This document shows, piece after piece, positions 41,143 through 50,696 of a DNA stretch of 64,000 nucleotides. Location: contig JBBKWJ010000286.1 of NCBI GenBank assembly GCA_037968895.1, positions 1 to 64,000 of the forward strand. The letters are read 5' to 3'. The notes below the pieces were generated by a model, which was not told the origin of the DNA, did not search any database, and saw nothing but the letters and a program-made list of their open reading frames with translations. The translations under genes and the position numbers were made by a program. This stretch comes from JBBKWJ01 sp037968895. GTDB lineage: Bacteria; Actinomycetota; Acidimicrobiia; Acidimicrobiales; SZUA-35. Each line of letters opens with the position of its first letter. Position 1 is the stretch's first letter.

Positions 41143-41697
41143 ATGAGCGCTCTAGATCTCGACTTTTCAATAAAGGGTGCTCCTGCAAGCTGGCTCGATA
41201 ACGAGGCAGAGCAGGAGGAGGCCGAAACCATCTGGCGCCCAAAGCGCAAGAAGCACCTCACCCACCTCAAGGGCAAACCAGCCGACGTCTTCACCGGCGC
41301 GACTGTAATGCTCCTGCTTAGCTCAGTAGTTGGCTACGCCTGGTACGAGGGCCAGCTTCAGGAAGGTAGGCCGCTCGCTGTCTGGGCGATTCCGATCGGT
41401 ATTCTGTATGCATTGGTGATCAGACTCGCTTCCGGTAAGGGCGATCCTGACATTCGATCGATGCTTTCATCTGTCTTCTATGCAGTGACGTTGCTTGGAT
41501 CGGCCTACATGGTGATCCGCCATGACTTCATCTTGATTTACGGCCATGAGCCCGGCCCAAGCGACATCGACCATTTCATGATCCGTGATCGCCTGCAGCA
41601 ACCACGCGTCATTCTGAGCTGGGCTGCTGGCTTCTGGGCAACGATCCATGTCAGCTACATGTTGCACGGTCGCAAGCGCGGAAGCCTTACTGGGTAG
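41143..41697 (+). CDS. Membrane protein of unknown function
   Basis: The 184-residue protein has a charged N-terminal region (about 1-45; EAEQEEAETIW, then RPKRKKHLTHLKG) and four helices (VFTGATVMLLLSSVVGYAWY, PLAVWAIPIGILYALVIRLA, MLSSVFYAVTLLGSAYMVIR, VILSWAAGFWATIHVSYML). No family is recognised. GGAGGA lies directly upstream; ATG 41140 one codon earlier is an alternative start. Confidence 0.7.
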   Translation: MSALDLDFSIKGAPASWLDNEAEQEEAETIWRPKRKKHLTHLKGKPADVFTGATVMLLLSSVVGYAWYEGQLQEGRPLAVWAIPIGILYALVIRLASGKGDPDIRSMLSSVFYAVTLLGSAYMVIRHDFILIYGHEPGPSDIDHFMIRDRLQQPRVILSWAAGFWATIHVSYMLHGRKRGSLTG

Positions 41698-41718
41698 CTG
41701 ACTCGTTAAGCTAGCTCG

Positions 41719-42186
41719 GTGGCACAGACATACGAACTATCTCAAGAGGCCAAAGATCGACTCCAAGCCGAGTACGACGACCTCACTACGCGCGGTCGAA
41801 TAGAGATCGCGAAGAAGATCGAAACGGCCCGTGAAATGGGTGATCTTTCGGAGAACGGCGACTATCACGCCGCGAAAGAAGAGCAGGGAAAGATGGAGGG
41901 GCGAATCAACCATCTAGGTGGCCTCCTCGAAAACCATGTGATCGTCGGCAACGCGCCTGTCACCGAAGTGCGTGCGGGATGCGTCGTCTCCATTCGCTAC
42001 GAAGGCGACGACGAGATCGAGAAGTTTCTGATCGGATCAATCGAAGAACGGCGCGAAGGCGTCACGGTGATGTCGCCGGGTTCACCGCTCGGAACAGCAC
42101 TGACCGGAGCGAAGAAAGGTGACGTCGTGAGCTACAACTCGCCAGGCGGCACCATGTCGGTCACCGTCGTCGACTTCGAGGCATAG
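41719..42186 (+). CDS. greA: Transcription elongation factor GreA
   Basis: The 155-residue protein has the N-terminal coiled coil (QEAKDRLQAEYDDLTTRGRI, then AREMGDLSENGDYHAAKEEQ with the acidic tip that reaches the RNA polymerase active site) and a FKBP-like C-terminal domain (SPGSPLGTALTGAKKGDVVSY). GreA triggers cleavage of backtracked RNA. The GTG start is preceded by TAAGCT ending 6 nt upstream, a leaderless arrangement. Confidence 0.95.
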   Translation: MAQTYELSQEAKDRLQAEYDDLTTRGRIEIAKKIETAREMGDLSENGDYHAAKEEQGKMEGRINHLGGLLENHVIVGNAPVTEVRAGCVVSIRYEGDDEIEKFLIGSIEERREGVTVMSPGSPLGTALTGAKKGDVVSYNSPGGTMSVTVVDFEA

Positions 42187-42200
42187 CGCAAGGAATAGCC

Positions 42201-42848
42201 CTACCTCCAGCCGAGCGCCTTCTCGAGCTGCCGAGCAGCTCGCACCGTTGCGGCGCCATGCCTGCCATCTGTGCCGAGGCGCTCAATTGGGCCAGACACG
42301 CTTATTGCGGCGCGGACGATGCCGTCGCGATCAACGACCGGCGCGCTCACTGAAGCAACTCCCGGTTCTCGCTCACCAACCGACTCGGCATACCCGCCTG
42401 GCCCACAGCTGCCGACGAGGGCCCGAGCGGCCGACCCGCTCTGCATAGTGAGACGAGCGCCGACGCCAACAATCGTGCGTAGCCCGTAGGTCGATTCGAT
42501 GGCGGCGACACAGACGCGTTCATCACCATCGCTCACATAGAGCTGAGCACTCTCGCCAGTCTCGTCACGCAATGCGGCCAGAACCGAAGGCGCTAGCTCC
42601 ACAAGGGGCAATCGCTGCACAACCTTGTGGCCAAGACCGATACAGCGCAAGCCAAGGGCAAACCGACCATCATCAAGACGTCGCGCCATGCCATGAACTT
42701 CGAGCGCGGCGGCGAGGCGATGCGCAGTTGCTCGGGTTAGTCCGGTGGCGGCAGTCAACTCAGCCAGCGAGCAAGGCGTTGTCTCAAGAGCTGAAATAAT
42801 CGTCATGGCCTTGTCGAGGACGCCGACACCGCTTATGCTCATATCCAT
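42201..42848 (-). CDS. IclR-family regulator, probable NdgR/LtbR-type controller of leuCD
   Basis: The 215-residue protein has an N-terminal winged helix (GVLDKAMTIISALETTPCSL, ELTAATGLTRATAHRLAAAL) and an IclR effector domain (ETGESAQLYVSDGDERVCVA, LTMQSGSAARAL, VSAPVVDRDGIVRAAISVSG). In Streptomyces NdgR and Corynebacterium LtbR, an IclR protein divergent from leuCD represses leuCD; the arrangement is the same here. Its ATG lies 6 nt from a TAGTCT box that sits inside an inverted repeat, so it probably represses itself. Confidence 0.9.
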   Translation of the reverse strand: MDMSISGVGVLDKAMTIISALETTPCSLAELTAATGLTRATAHRLAAALEVHGMARRLDDGRFALGLRCIGLGHKVVQRLPLVELAPSVLAALRDETGESAQLYVSDGDERVCVAAIESTYGLRTIVGVGARLTMQSGSAARALVGSCGPGGYAESVGEREPGVASVSAPVVDRDGIVRAAISVSGPIERLGTDGRHGAATVRAARQLEKALGWR

Positions 42849-42852
42849 CAGC

Positions 42853-42878
42853 TGAGACTAGCGTCTCAACATATGAGA
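42853..42878. promoter_or_regulatory. Overlapping inverted repeats, probable IclR-type operator between the regulator and leuC
   Basis: TGAGAC (42853-42858) and GTCTCA (42863-42868) form a perfect inverted repeat with a 4-nt spacer. TCTCA (42864-42868) and TGAGA (42874-42878) form a second one overlapping it. The minus-strand -10 TAGTCT (42860-42855) of the regulator lies inside the first repeat. The leuC start is 26 nt beyond. Confidence 0.6.
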
Positions 42879-42904
42879 TTCAAGTCACACTCCAAGGAAG
42901 CACC

Positions 42905-44326
42905 ATGTCACAAAGCCCCCGCACACTGATCGAGAAGGTCTGGGACCGTCACGTCGTCAGCCACGGATCCGTCGGAGAGCCAGAGCTCCTCTACATCGAC
43001 CTCCATTTGATCCACGAAGTCACCTCGCCGCAGGCGTTCGACGGCCTGCGAATCAGTGGACGGACGGTGCGACGCCCTGATCTGACCGTTGCCACTGAAG
43101 ACCACAATGTGCCGACCGAAAACATCGATCAGCCAATTGCCGACCCCATTAGCGCGAAGCAGATCGACACGCTTCGGGCCAACACCGCCGAGTTCGGCAT
43201 CACTAACCATCCGATGGGCTCGCCCGGTCAAGGCATCGTGCACGTCATCGGCCCCGAGCAAGGGCTCACCCAGCCTGGAATGACCGTCGTCTGCGGCGAC
43301 TCACATACCGCCACCCATGGCGCCTTTGGCGCAATCGCCTTCGGCATCGGTACCAGCGAAGTCGAGCATGTGCTCGCCACCCAGACGCTCCCCCAGGTTC
43401 GTCCAAAGACGATGTCAATCACGGTCAACGGTCAGCTCCAACCAGAGGCGACGGCCAAAGACATCATTCTTGCGATCATTGGCAAGATCGGCACCGGCGG
43501 CGGCATCGGCCACATCATTGAGTTCAGAGGCGATGCGATCACCAGCCTTTCGATGGAAGGCCGAATGACGGTCTGCAACATGACGATCGAAGCCGGCGCC
43601 AAGGCCGGTCTCATCGCACCCGACCAGACGACCTTCGACTACCTCAATGGCCGCGAGTTTGCGCCAAAGGGTGCTGACTGGGAAGCCGCCGTTGCCGACT
43701 GGACCACGCTGGTCACCGACGAGGGCGCTATCTTCGACGCCGAGATCACCCTCGACGCCGCCGACATCGGGCCATACGTCTCGTGGGGCACCAACCCCGG
43801 TCAGGTCGTTCCGCTCAGCGCCAACGTGCCCGCTCCTGGCGACTTTGCCGACGTCGGCGATCAGAGCGCCGCCCAACGAGCCCTCGACTACATGGGCATT
43901 GCCGCCGGCACCCCAATGAAAGACATCCCAGTCGACACCGTCTTCATCGGCTCGTGCACCAATTCACGAATTGAAGACCTCAGGGCCGCCGCAGTTGTGG
44001 CCAAGGGCCGGAAAGTTAAGGACGGTATGCGGACGTTAGTTGTTCCCGGCTCGTTCAAAGTGAAAGACCAAGCAATCGCAGAAGGTCTCGACACAATCTT
44101 TATCGAGGCTGGCTTTGACTGGCGTGAGCCTGGCTGTTCGATGTGCCTCGCAATGAACCCTGACAAGCTCGCCGTTGGCGAACGGTCGGCGTCAACGAGC
44201 AACCGCAACTTCGAGGGCCGCCAAGGTCGCGGTGGCCGAACCCACCTCGTGTCGCCAGCCGTCGCCGCCGCAACTGCAATCGCTGGTCACTTCGCCGCGC
44301 CGTCTGACCTAGCCGACCTCGCCTGA
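42905..44326 (+). CDS. leuC: 3-isopropylmalate dehydratase large subunit
   Basis: LeuC with LeuD isomerises 2- to 3-isopropylmalate and also handles citramalate. The 473-residue aconitase-family protein has VCGDSHTATHGAFGAIAFGI, GKIGTGGGIGHI and the three [4Fe-4S] Cys: one in GSCTNSRIEDL and two in CSMCLAMNPDKL. AAGGAAG lies 6 nt before ATG. It is followed 39 nt later by leuD and is divergent from its likely IclR regulator. Confidence 0.96.
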   Translation: MSQSPRTLIEKVWDRHVVSHGSVGEPELLYIDLHLIHEVTSPQAFDGLRISGRTVRRPDLTVATEDHNVPTENIDQPIADPISAKQIDTLRANTAEFGITNHPMGSPGQGIVHVIGPEQGLTQPGMTVVCGDSHTATHGAFGAIAFGIGTSEVEHVLATQTLPQVRPKTMSITVNGQLQPEATAKDIILAIIGKIGTGGGIGHIIEFRGDAITSLSMEGRMTVCNMTIEAGAKAGLIAPDQTTFDYLNGREFAPKGADWEAAVADWTTLVTDEGAIFDAEITLDAADIGPYVSWGTNPGQVVPLSANVPAPGDFADVGDQSAAQRALDYMGIAAGTPMKDIPVDTVFIGSCTNSRIEDLRAAAVVAKGRKVKDGMRTLVVPGSFKVKDQAIAEGLDTIFIEAGFDWREPGCSMCLAMNPDKLAVGERSASTSNRNFEGRQGRGGRTHLVSPAVAAATAIAGHFAAPSDLADLA

Positions 44327-44365
44327 GCGCCACACGCCAAACCAAGTCTGAAAGAAGAATTCATC

Positions 44366-44959
44366 ATGGAAGCAGTACAGATTGTCAGCGGAACCGCCGT
44401 TCCCCTTGACCGCAGCGATGTCGACACCGACCAGATCATCCCATCCGACTGGCTGAAACGGGTCGAGCGCACTGGCTTTGAGAAGGGCTTGTTTTCTGAA
44501 TGGAAAGATGATCCTTCATTCGTCATGAACGACGAGAAGTTTGCCGGTGCCTCGATCTTGGTTGCCGGGCCCAACTTCGGTGTCGGGTCATCTCGCGAAC
44601 ACGCGGTATGGGCCATCCAGCAAGCCGGGTTCCGGGCCGTCATCACCCCCCGATTTGGCGACATCTTCCGAAACAACTCAACCAAGAACGGGCTCGTTCC
44701 TGTTGTTGTTTCGGCCGAGCTTGGCACACGTCTTCTCCGTGAGGTTGAAGCCAACCCTGAGCTAGAGATCACCATCGACGTCGCCCGGCGAACGATTGAG
44801 GTGCCGGCCCTCGGCATCACCGAGTCGTTCCCCCTCGACGACTCAACCCAAGAGCGATTCCTTGAGGGCCTCGACGACATCGGCATCACCATGAGAACCA
44901 CCGAAGCCATCGATACCTTCGAGTCGTCTCGACCCGCTTGGATGCCAGCCCAGAAGTAG
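44366..44959 (+). CDS. leuD: 3-isopropylmalate dehydratase small subunit
   Basis: The 197-residue protein has PLDRSDVDTDQIIPSDWLKR, the swivelling-domain signature PNFGVGSSREHAVWAI, and FGDIFRNNSTKNGLVPV. It completes the LeuCD heterodimer. A weak GAAAGAAG lies upstream. Confidence 0.95.
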   Translation: MEAVQIVSGTAVPLDRSDVDTDQIIPSDWLKRVERTGFEKGLFSEWKDDPSFVMNDEKFAGASILVAGPNFGVGSSREHAVWAIQQAGFRAVITPRFGDIFRNNSTKNGLVPVVVSAELGTRLLREVEANPELEITIDVARRTIEVPALGITESFPLDDSTQERFLEGLDDIGITMRTTEAIDTFESSRPAWMPAQK

Positions 44960-45050
44960 TTCGTTCGACCTAATTACGCTTTGCGGGAACCAGATCCTGC
45001 TGATCGATCGTCTGAAGGCTACACACACGCTCTAGCTGAAAAGACTCATC

Positions 45051-47138
45051 ATGCGCAGACAACGCCAAATTCTGGTCCCCTTCATCGCCCTTCTGCTCGG
45101 CGCATCAGCGTGCACGAGCACAGAAGCAGCGAACGAGTCAATCGATCTTGGCTCTGACGAGGTCGTCCTTACGGGCGGTCTTCGTCGCGTCGATTCTTGT
45201 GACTCTCTGCTCAACGAGTTCAAGAAAATCGGCGCCGAGCACGTTGGACCGTATGGCTTTGGCGATGGCTGGTACGGGGGTCCAATGCCTATGGAAATGA
45301 CAGACGTGGCGATGGAAGAGGGCGCTCCGGCCGAGACCACCTCAAGCGATAGCGCAGCCGGCGGCGAAGGCTCGTCATTCTCCGGGACCAACAATCAAGA
45401 GGCCAATGTCGACGAAGCCGACCTTGTCAAAACCGACGGGTCGCGGCTCGTTGTTGTCACCGGGAACAAAGTGCGGGTCTTCGCCGTCACCGGCGACTCG
45501 CCTCAACTCACTACCACGATCACCCTGCCAGACAACGCCTACGGCGGCGAGATCTTTCTTAGCGGTGACCGTGCCTACTTGATGACAACAGGCTGGAGCC
45601 AATCACCTCTTCTTGACACCCTTTCTGTTCCTGGCTTCGCTGGCACCAACACGGCCAGACTTCTCGAACTCAACCTCGTAGAGGGAACAGTCGGACGGGC
45701 AGTCGACATCGACGGCCAATATGTGTCGTCTCGTCAGGTCGGCGACACGATTCGGATCGTGCTTTCAGCCACGAGTCAGAACTTCCCGTTTGTCTACCCA
45801 TCGAATCCGGGAGCCGAAGAATCGGCAAAGAAGGCCAATCAAGATCTTCTCGCCGAGTCGTCAATCGAGATGTGGCTCCCCAGCTACCGATTGAGCGACG
45901 GTGAGAGCACCATCGCCGACGGCATGCTCGTCCCCTGCAACCGCATGTACCTACCAACCGAGTTCTCCGGATTCGGAACGGTGTCGGTCTTGACCATCGA
46001 CACCAACGAAGGATTAACCCCACAGTCAATCGGATCGGAGACCTCGCTTGGCGTGATGTCTTCTGGCGAGACCGTCTACTCATCAACCAACCGTATGGCA
46101 ATCGCAACCGCCCGCTGGCCACAGTTCGATGGCAACGGCGAACCCGAAGTCGTTGACGACTACACCACCGCAATCCACACCTTCGACATCAGCAATCCAG
46201 ACACCACCGAGTACGTCGCTTCTGGATCAGTTGATGGCCATCTCCTCAGCCAATACGCCATGAGCGAATTCGACGGTTACCTCCGAGTTGCGACCACTGA
46301 GGGCGCACTCTGGTGGACCAACGAATCGAGCGAGAGTTCCGTCGTGATCCTCCAAGAGAACGGCAACGAGCTGAAAACAGTTGGCGAAGTTGGCGGCCTC
46401 GGCAAGGGCGAACAGATCTTCGCTGTCCGTTTCATGGATGACCGGGCTTACGTAGTCACCTTCCGCCAAACCGATCCGCTGTACGTGATCGACCTCTCCG
46501 ATCCGACCAATCCGGTCACAAAGGGTGAACTCAAGATCCCCGGCTTCTCGGCCTACCTCCATCCGCTGCCGGACAACCGCCTCCTTGGCATAGGCCAGGA
46601 CGGAACCGAAGACGGGCGAACGACCGGTGCCGCGATTTCCTTGTTCGATGTGAGCGACCCCGCCAACCCAACCAGGATCCAAGTCCAGAACCTCGGCGAA
46701 AATAGCTACTCAGCCGTCGATTGGGATGCCAAGGCCTTCACATGGTGGGAGCCATCAGCGACAGGATTCGTACCGATTAGCTGGTGGAACTACGACGAGG
46801 CAAGTGGCGGCGAAGACAACGGCTCAGCTGCAGTCGCAGTCCACATTGGATCCGAAGGTATCGAAGAGCTCGGCCGCATCTCACACCCAAAGGTCAGCCA
46901 GTGCGAAGGTCCAGACGGAATGGTGCCTGCACCAGAACCACTTGAATCCGACGACGCTGAGGCCGCTCTGATAGAGACACAGCCGGTGGCCGAAGGTGAG
47001 CCATACTGCTGGAGCTATCAAGCCGAGATTCGTCGGACCATTGTCATCGACAACAAGGTCTACACCGTCTCCGACGCTGGCCTTAAGGTCAATGCCCTCG
47101 ACGGACTGGCTGAACTCAGCTGGACCGCCTTTAGCTAA
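45051..47138 (+). CDS. Large secreted beta-propeller lipoprotein
   Basis: The 695-residue lipoprotein has a signal peptide and lipobox (ALLLGASACTS), then an acidic N-terminal stretch and a beta-propeller-domain protein of the PF09826 type. The sequence NVDEADLVKTDGSRLVVVTG is its hallmark, with repeated blades such as DISNPDTTEYVASGSV and DLSDPTNPVTKGELKI. The acidic Asp-rich loops may bind calcium. Such proteins are common in actinobacteria and haloarchaea and their role is unknown. The 3' end overlaps the convergent serA by 4 nt. Confidence 0.85.
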   Translation: MRRQRQILVPFIALLLGASACTSTEAANESIDLGSDEVVLTGGLRRVDSCDSLLNEFKKIGAEHVGPYGFGDGWYGGPMPMEMTDVAMEEGAPAETTSSDSAAGGEGSSFSGTNNQEANVDEADLVKTDGSRLVVVTGNKVRVFAVTGDSPQLTTTITLPDNAYGGEIFLSGDRAYLMTTGWSQSPLLDTLSVPGFAGTNTARLLELNLVEGTVGRAVDIDGQYVSSRQVGDTIRIVLSATSQNFPFVYPSNPGAEESAKKANQDLLAESSIEMWLPSYRLSDGESTIADGMLVPCNRMYLPTEFSGFGTVSVLTIDTNEGLTPQSIGSETSLGVMSSGETVYSSTNRMAIATARWPQFDGNGEPEVVDDYTTAIHTFDISNPDTTEYVASGSVDGHLLSQYAMSEFDGYLRVATTEGALWWTNESSESSVVILQENGNELKTVGEVGGLGKGEQIFAVRFMDDRAYVVTFRQTDPLYVIDLSDPTNPVTKGELKIPGFSAYLHPLPDNRLLGIGQDGTEDGRTTGAAISLFDVSDPANPTRIQVQNLGENSYSAVDWDAKAFTWWEPSATGFVPISWWNYDEASGGEDNGSAAVAVHIGSEGIEELGRISHPKVSQCEGPDGMVPAPEPLESDDAEAALIETQPVAEGEPYCWSYQAEIRRTIVIDNKVYTVSDAGLKVNALDGLAELSWTAFS

Positions 47139-48703
47139 CCCAGGCGCACGCGGTCGACGCTGCTGATGCCGTCGATCGCGACCAAGGCCGCAACGATTGA
47201 GTCGGGAATCGGCTCACGAACCGAGATGACCATGATGGCGCCGTGGCCGGTCGGGGTGCGGCCGACGTCCATGTTGTCGATGTTGAAGCCAGCATCACCG
47301 AGCAATGTTCCAACGATACCGATGACCCCAGGCCGGTCGTCATTGCGTACGACGAGCATGTTGTCAGCCGGTGGAATGTCGATAATCGACGCATCGAGGC
47401 GAACCAGACGGGCTTCGTCTCGTCGACCCATGACGGTTGCGGCGATACGGCGTCCGCCGCCCCTGATCGCAAGGCGATTGACAAAGTCGTTCGGTGTCGA
47501 CGACTGCACTGGCACGACGCTGATACCACGGTCGGCCAAGATGCTATTGGCGTTGACATAGGAGACCGGATCGTCGGTTGAAACGCTCAGCATGCCTTTG
47601 ATCGCAGCAAGTGTTGCCAAGCGGTTGTCGAACCCACCAATGTCACCCTCAAATACGACCTCGATGTCAGTGGGCAACGTGCCAACGATGCTGGCAAAGA
47701 TCGCCCCAAGCTGTTCGGCCAGAGGCAAGTATGGCTTCAGGGCCTCTGCGACCTCGGCGGCGTCGATATTGACGGCGAACGGCACGAAGTCACCAGCGAG
47801 CGCAAGGGCTACTTGGCCTGCGATCGTGACGCCGGCCTTGTCTTGGGCCTCTACGGTTGAAGCCCCAAGGTGCGGTGTCGCAATAACCTGAGGCAGCGAG
47901 AAGAGCGGCGAATCGGTGCATGGCTCAGAGTCGAATACGTCAAGACCGGCGCCAGCAACTTTGCCGGAGATGATGCCGTCGTATAGTTCGGACTCGTTAA
48001 CGATGCCGCCGCGTGCGACATTAATGATCCGAATTCCGTCCTTGGCCTTGCTTAAGAAATCGGCCCCGATAAGCCCGATGGTTTCTGGAGTCTTCGCAAC
48101 ATGGACCGTCACGATGTCTGACCGTTTGGCGAGCTCGTCTAAACCAACGAGTTCGACCGAGAGCTGACCAGCTCGATCGGCGGAAATGTATGGGTCGTAA
48201 GCGATGAGTTTCATGTCGAAGGCCAGCGCTCGCTGGGCGACCAGTTTGCCAATTCGACCAAGGCCGATAATGCCAAGCGTCTTGTGCTGGAGCTCGATAC
48301 CTGTCCACTTTGACCGTTCCCAGCGCCCTAGAGCAAGTGCCGCGCTGGCCTGAGGAGTGTTGCGAGCCAGGGCCAGGATCAATGCCATCGTCTGCTCGGC
48401 GGCTGACACCACGTTCGATTGTGGTGCATTGACCACCATGACTCCGGCCTTGGTAGCCGCATCAACATCGACGTTGTCGAGACCAACTCCGGCTCGGCCA
48501 ATGACGACCATCTCGTCAGCCGCAGCAAGAACTTCTTCGGTGACAGTGGTTGCGCTTCGAATGATGAGGCCGTGGGCACCCTTCACTGCGCCGACGAGCT
48601 GCTTAGGGTCGAGCCCTAATTGCACGTCAACGTCGTGACCAGCAGAACGCAGCTGGTCGAGTCCAGCATCAGCGATTTCCTCAGTAACCAAAATACGAGC
48701 CAT
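47135..48703 (-). CDS. serA: D-3-phosphoglycerate dehydrogenase (long form)
   Basis: SerA begins serine synthesis from 3-phosphoglycerate. The 522-residue protein has the NAD loop LGIIGLGRIGKLVAQRAL, NVARGGIVNE, the catalytic pair around HLGAST, an intervening domain (about 315-445) and a C-terminal ACT domain (NMLVVRNDDRPGVIGIVGTL). The length and extra domain match the Mycobacterium type, which is inhibited by serine through the ACT domain. Confidence 0.95.
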   Translation of the reverse strand: MARILVTEEIADAGLDQLRSAGHDVDVQLGLDPKQLVGAVKGAHGLIIRSATTVTEEVLAAADEMVVIGRAGVGLDNVDVDAATKAGVMVVNAPQSNVVSAAEQTMALILALARNTPQASAALALGRWERSKWTGIELQHKTLGIIGLGRIGKLVAQRALAFDMKLIAYDPYISADRAGQLSVELVGLDELAKRSDIVTVHVAKTPETIGLIGADFLSKAKDGIRIINVARGGIVNESELYDGIISGKVAGAGLDVFDSEPCTDSPLFSLPQVIATPHLGASTVEAQDKAGVTIAGQVALALAGDFVPFAVNIDAAEVAEALKPYLPLAEQLGAIFASIVGTLPTDIEVVFEGDIGGFDNRLATLAAIKGMLSVSTDDPVSYVNANSILADRGISVVPVQSSTPNDFVNRLAIRGGGRRIAATVMGRRDEARLVRLDASIIDIPPADNMLVVRNDDRPGVIGIVGTLLGDAGFNIDNMDVGRTPTGHGAIMVISVREPIPDSIVAALVAIDGISSVDRVRLG

Positions 48704-48778
48704 TGGGTAAGGATTACCCCGTTGAGCCAGACACCGCTACGACATCGACCACTTTCAACAAACTAGTAGAGAGCGACG

Positions 48779-49411
48779 CTATTTTGCCCGGGAGGCGACG
48801 ACCCAGAAGCCGGACCCTGCCCTCGCAGTCACGCCAGTCCAGCGGCCTGGTAGCGCACGGAGCACATCCTCTGGTGGCAGATGAATCGGGGTCTGGTCGC
48901 CAAGCGAATTGACCCACATCAGGACGCCCGTATCGTTCAGAACCCGATCAACCTCGCTGGGAAACAACAGCATGTTGACGCAAAGAACCGCATCAACCGA
49001 GCTATTCCGCACGGGCAGCTGCGACGAATCCCCCTGGACCTGGGGTGCGAGGTTTGGGTCGGCGTGCTCGAGCATTTGCCTGGCCAGATCGAGAGCCACC
49101 ACGTTGATGCCTGCCTTTCGCAGAACCGCTGTCCCCGCCCCGGTGCCAGATCCCAGCTCAAGCCATTGGCCGTCACGGGGAACCCCGCCGCGTTCAATTC
49201 CGTCGACGATTGAAGCCGCTCGAGGCTCATCAGCCCGTTTACCCCACTCGGCCGCCATCGAATTGAAGAGTTCACCAACTTTGCGGGCCCTATCCTTGTC
49301 CCACGAGCCATCAAACGCGACTCGCCGAGTGACCTTCCGCATTGGGTGGTCAGGGCCAGCGAATGGTTCGGGATCGATCGTTCCAGGGGCGTCAGGGAGC
49401 TGGCGAATCAT
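48779..49411 (-). CDS. SAM-dependent methyltransferase
   Basis: The 210-residue class I methyltransferase has WLELGSGTGAGTAVLRKAG (SAM loop), VVALDLARQMLEHA, and VDAVLCVNMLLFPSEVDRVL. The substrate is unknown. The start is uncertain: ATG 49411 follows a CAGACT box by 6 nt. ATG 49471 is in frame too but shares the sequence CATG with the opposing gene's start, leaving no room for signals. Confidence 0.8.
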   Translation of the reverse strand: MIRQLPDAPGTIDPEPFAGPDHPMRKVTRRVAFDGSWDKDRARKVGELFNSMAAEWGKRADEPRAASIVDGIERGGVPRDGQWLELGSGTGAGTAVLRKAGINVVALDLARQMLEHADPNLAPQVQGDSSQLPVRNSSVDAVLCVNMLLFPSEVDRVLNDTGVLMWVNSLGDQTPIHLPPEDVLRALPGRWTGVTARAGSGFWVVASRAK

Positions 49412-49469
49412 CTGAAGAGTCTGGCCGCTATGGCTGGCGCCGTCCAGATCGGTTGTTAGCGTCTTGTAC

Positions 49470-50696
49470 ATGGTCGCACTCACCCTAAAGACATCGATCG
49501 AGCCGTCGCCCGACTTTCTCAACCTCGACTGGACAACACCCCTCGATCAGTGGCCAGACGAGACAGCCGTTCGGCTACCAAGAGGACGCCACCGCCACGT
49601 GGTCCGATTCATCAGTCACGGAGGTCAATTTTTTGCGTTAAAGGAGCTACCTGGTCGCCTTGCAGAGCTCGAATATCGTAACCTCGAGTTCCTCCAAGAG
49701 GCCGATCTGCCCGTCGTTGGACTTGTCGGCATCGTTACTGAACGTGTGTCGGCCGATGGTGATCACCTTGACTCAATTCTGATCACCAGGCACCTCTCGT
49801 ACTCACTGCCCTACTTACATCTCTTTGCTGGTGAGGCTTCGGCGTCACTACACCTTCGCGTCGTCGACGCGCTCGCCATTTTGCTCGTTCGTCTTCACCT
49901 CAATGGCTTCTACTGGGGTGATTGTTCGCTCGGCAACGCACTGTTTCGGCGAGACGCAGGTGCCCTCATGGCCTACATCGTCGACACCGAGACATCGGCC
50001 ATCCATGACGAACTTTCCAGCGGCCAGCGTGAACTCGATTTGTCGATCGCGACCGACAACTTTGCGGGCGGGCTCTTCGAACTCGAGAGCATGGGCAAGC
50101 TCAGGAAAGACATCGATCCGATCGAGGTTGTCGAGCTTCTGCAAGTTCGCTACGACCAGCTGTGGAACGAATTGACCAAGACCGAAATCGTCGACTCAAC
50201 CGAGTTATGGCAGATTCAGCGCAGGCTCGACAATCTCAATGAACTTGGCTTCGACACTATTGAACTTCAGATTGTTGAGCGAGAGGGAAAGCGTCGTGTC
50301 GAGTTCAGCCCTCGCGTCGTTGAAGAAGGTCACCACCGACGCGAGCTCATGAAGCTGACGAGCATCTCGGCGCAAGAGAACCAAGCCAGACGACTTCTTA
50401 GCGCCCTGTATGGCTACGGCGCATGGCTAGCCGAACGTGAGGGGGTCGACCTCCCATCCGCCATGCAGGCGTATCGCTGGTTGGTGGAGCGCTACCACCC
50501 GACACTCGACGCCATTCCAGCCGAGCTTCGGTCGAAACTCTACGACGCCGAGCTCTACCACCAGATCCTCGATCACCTGTGGTTCATGTCAGAGGCTGCC
50601 GGGGCCGACGTTGGCATCGATACTGCTGTCATTGACTACGTCGACCGCGTCCTCAAAGCCAAGCCGGACGAGCGAGTCATCATCGAGGCCGAGTAG
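49470..50696 (+). CDS. DUF4032 kinase-fold protein
   Basis: The 408-residue protein has an N-terminal lipopolysaccharide-kinase-like fold: HRHVVRFISHGGQFFALKEL (Lys of the ATP site), LLVRLHLNGFYWGDCSLGN (catalytic-loop D and N) and YIVDTETSA (DFG-like DTE). The C-terminal DUF4032 domain (about 220-390) includes AYRWLVERYHPTLDAIP. This family is common in actinobacteria and its substrate is unknown. A TAGCGT box ends 7 nt before ATG. The end overlaps the convergent hydrolase by 17 nt. Confidence 0.85.
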   Translation: MVALTLKTSIEPSPDFLNLDWTTPLDQWPDETAVRLPRGRHRHVVRFISHGGQFFALKELPGRLAELEYRNLEFLQEADLPVVGLVGIVTERVSADGDHLDSILITRHLSYSLPYLHLFAGEASASLHLRVVDALAILLVRLHLNGFYWGDCSLGNALFRRDAGALMAYIVDTETSAIHDELSSGQRELDLSIATDNFAGGLFELESMGKLRKDIDPIEVVELLQVRYDQLWNELTKTEIVDSTELWQIQRRLDNLNELGFDTIELQIVEREGKRRVEFSPRVVEEGHHRRELMKLTSISAQENQARRLLSALYGYGAWLAEREGVDLPSAMQAYRWLVERYHPTLDAIPAELRSKLYDAELYHQILDHLWFMSEAAGADVGIDTAVIDYVDRVLKAKPDERVIIEAE

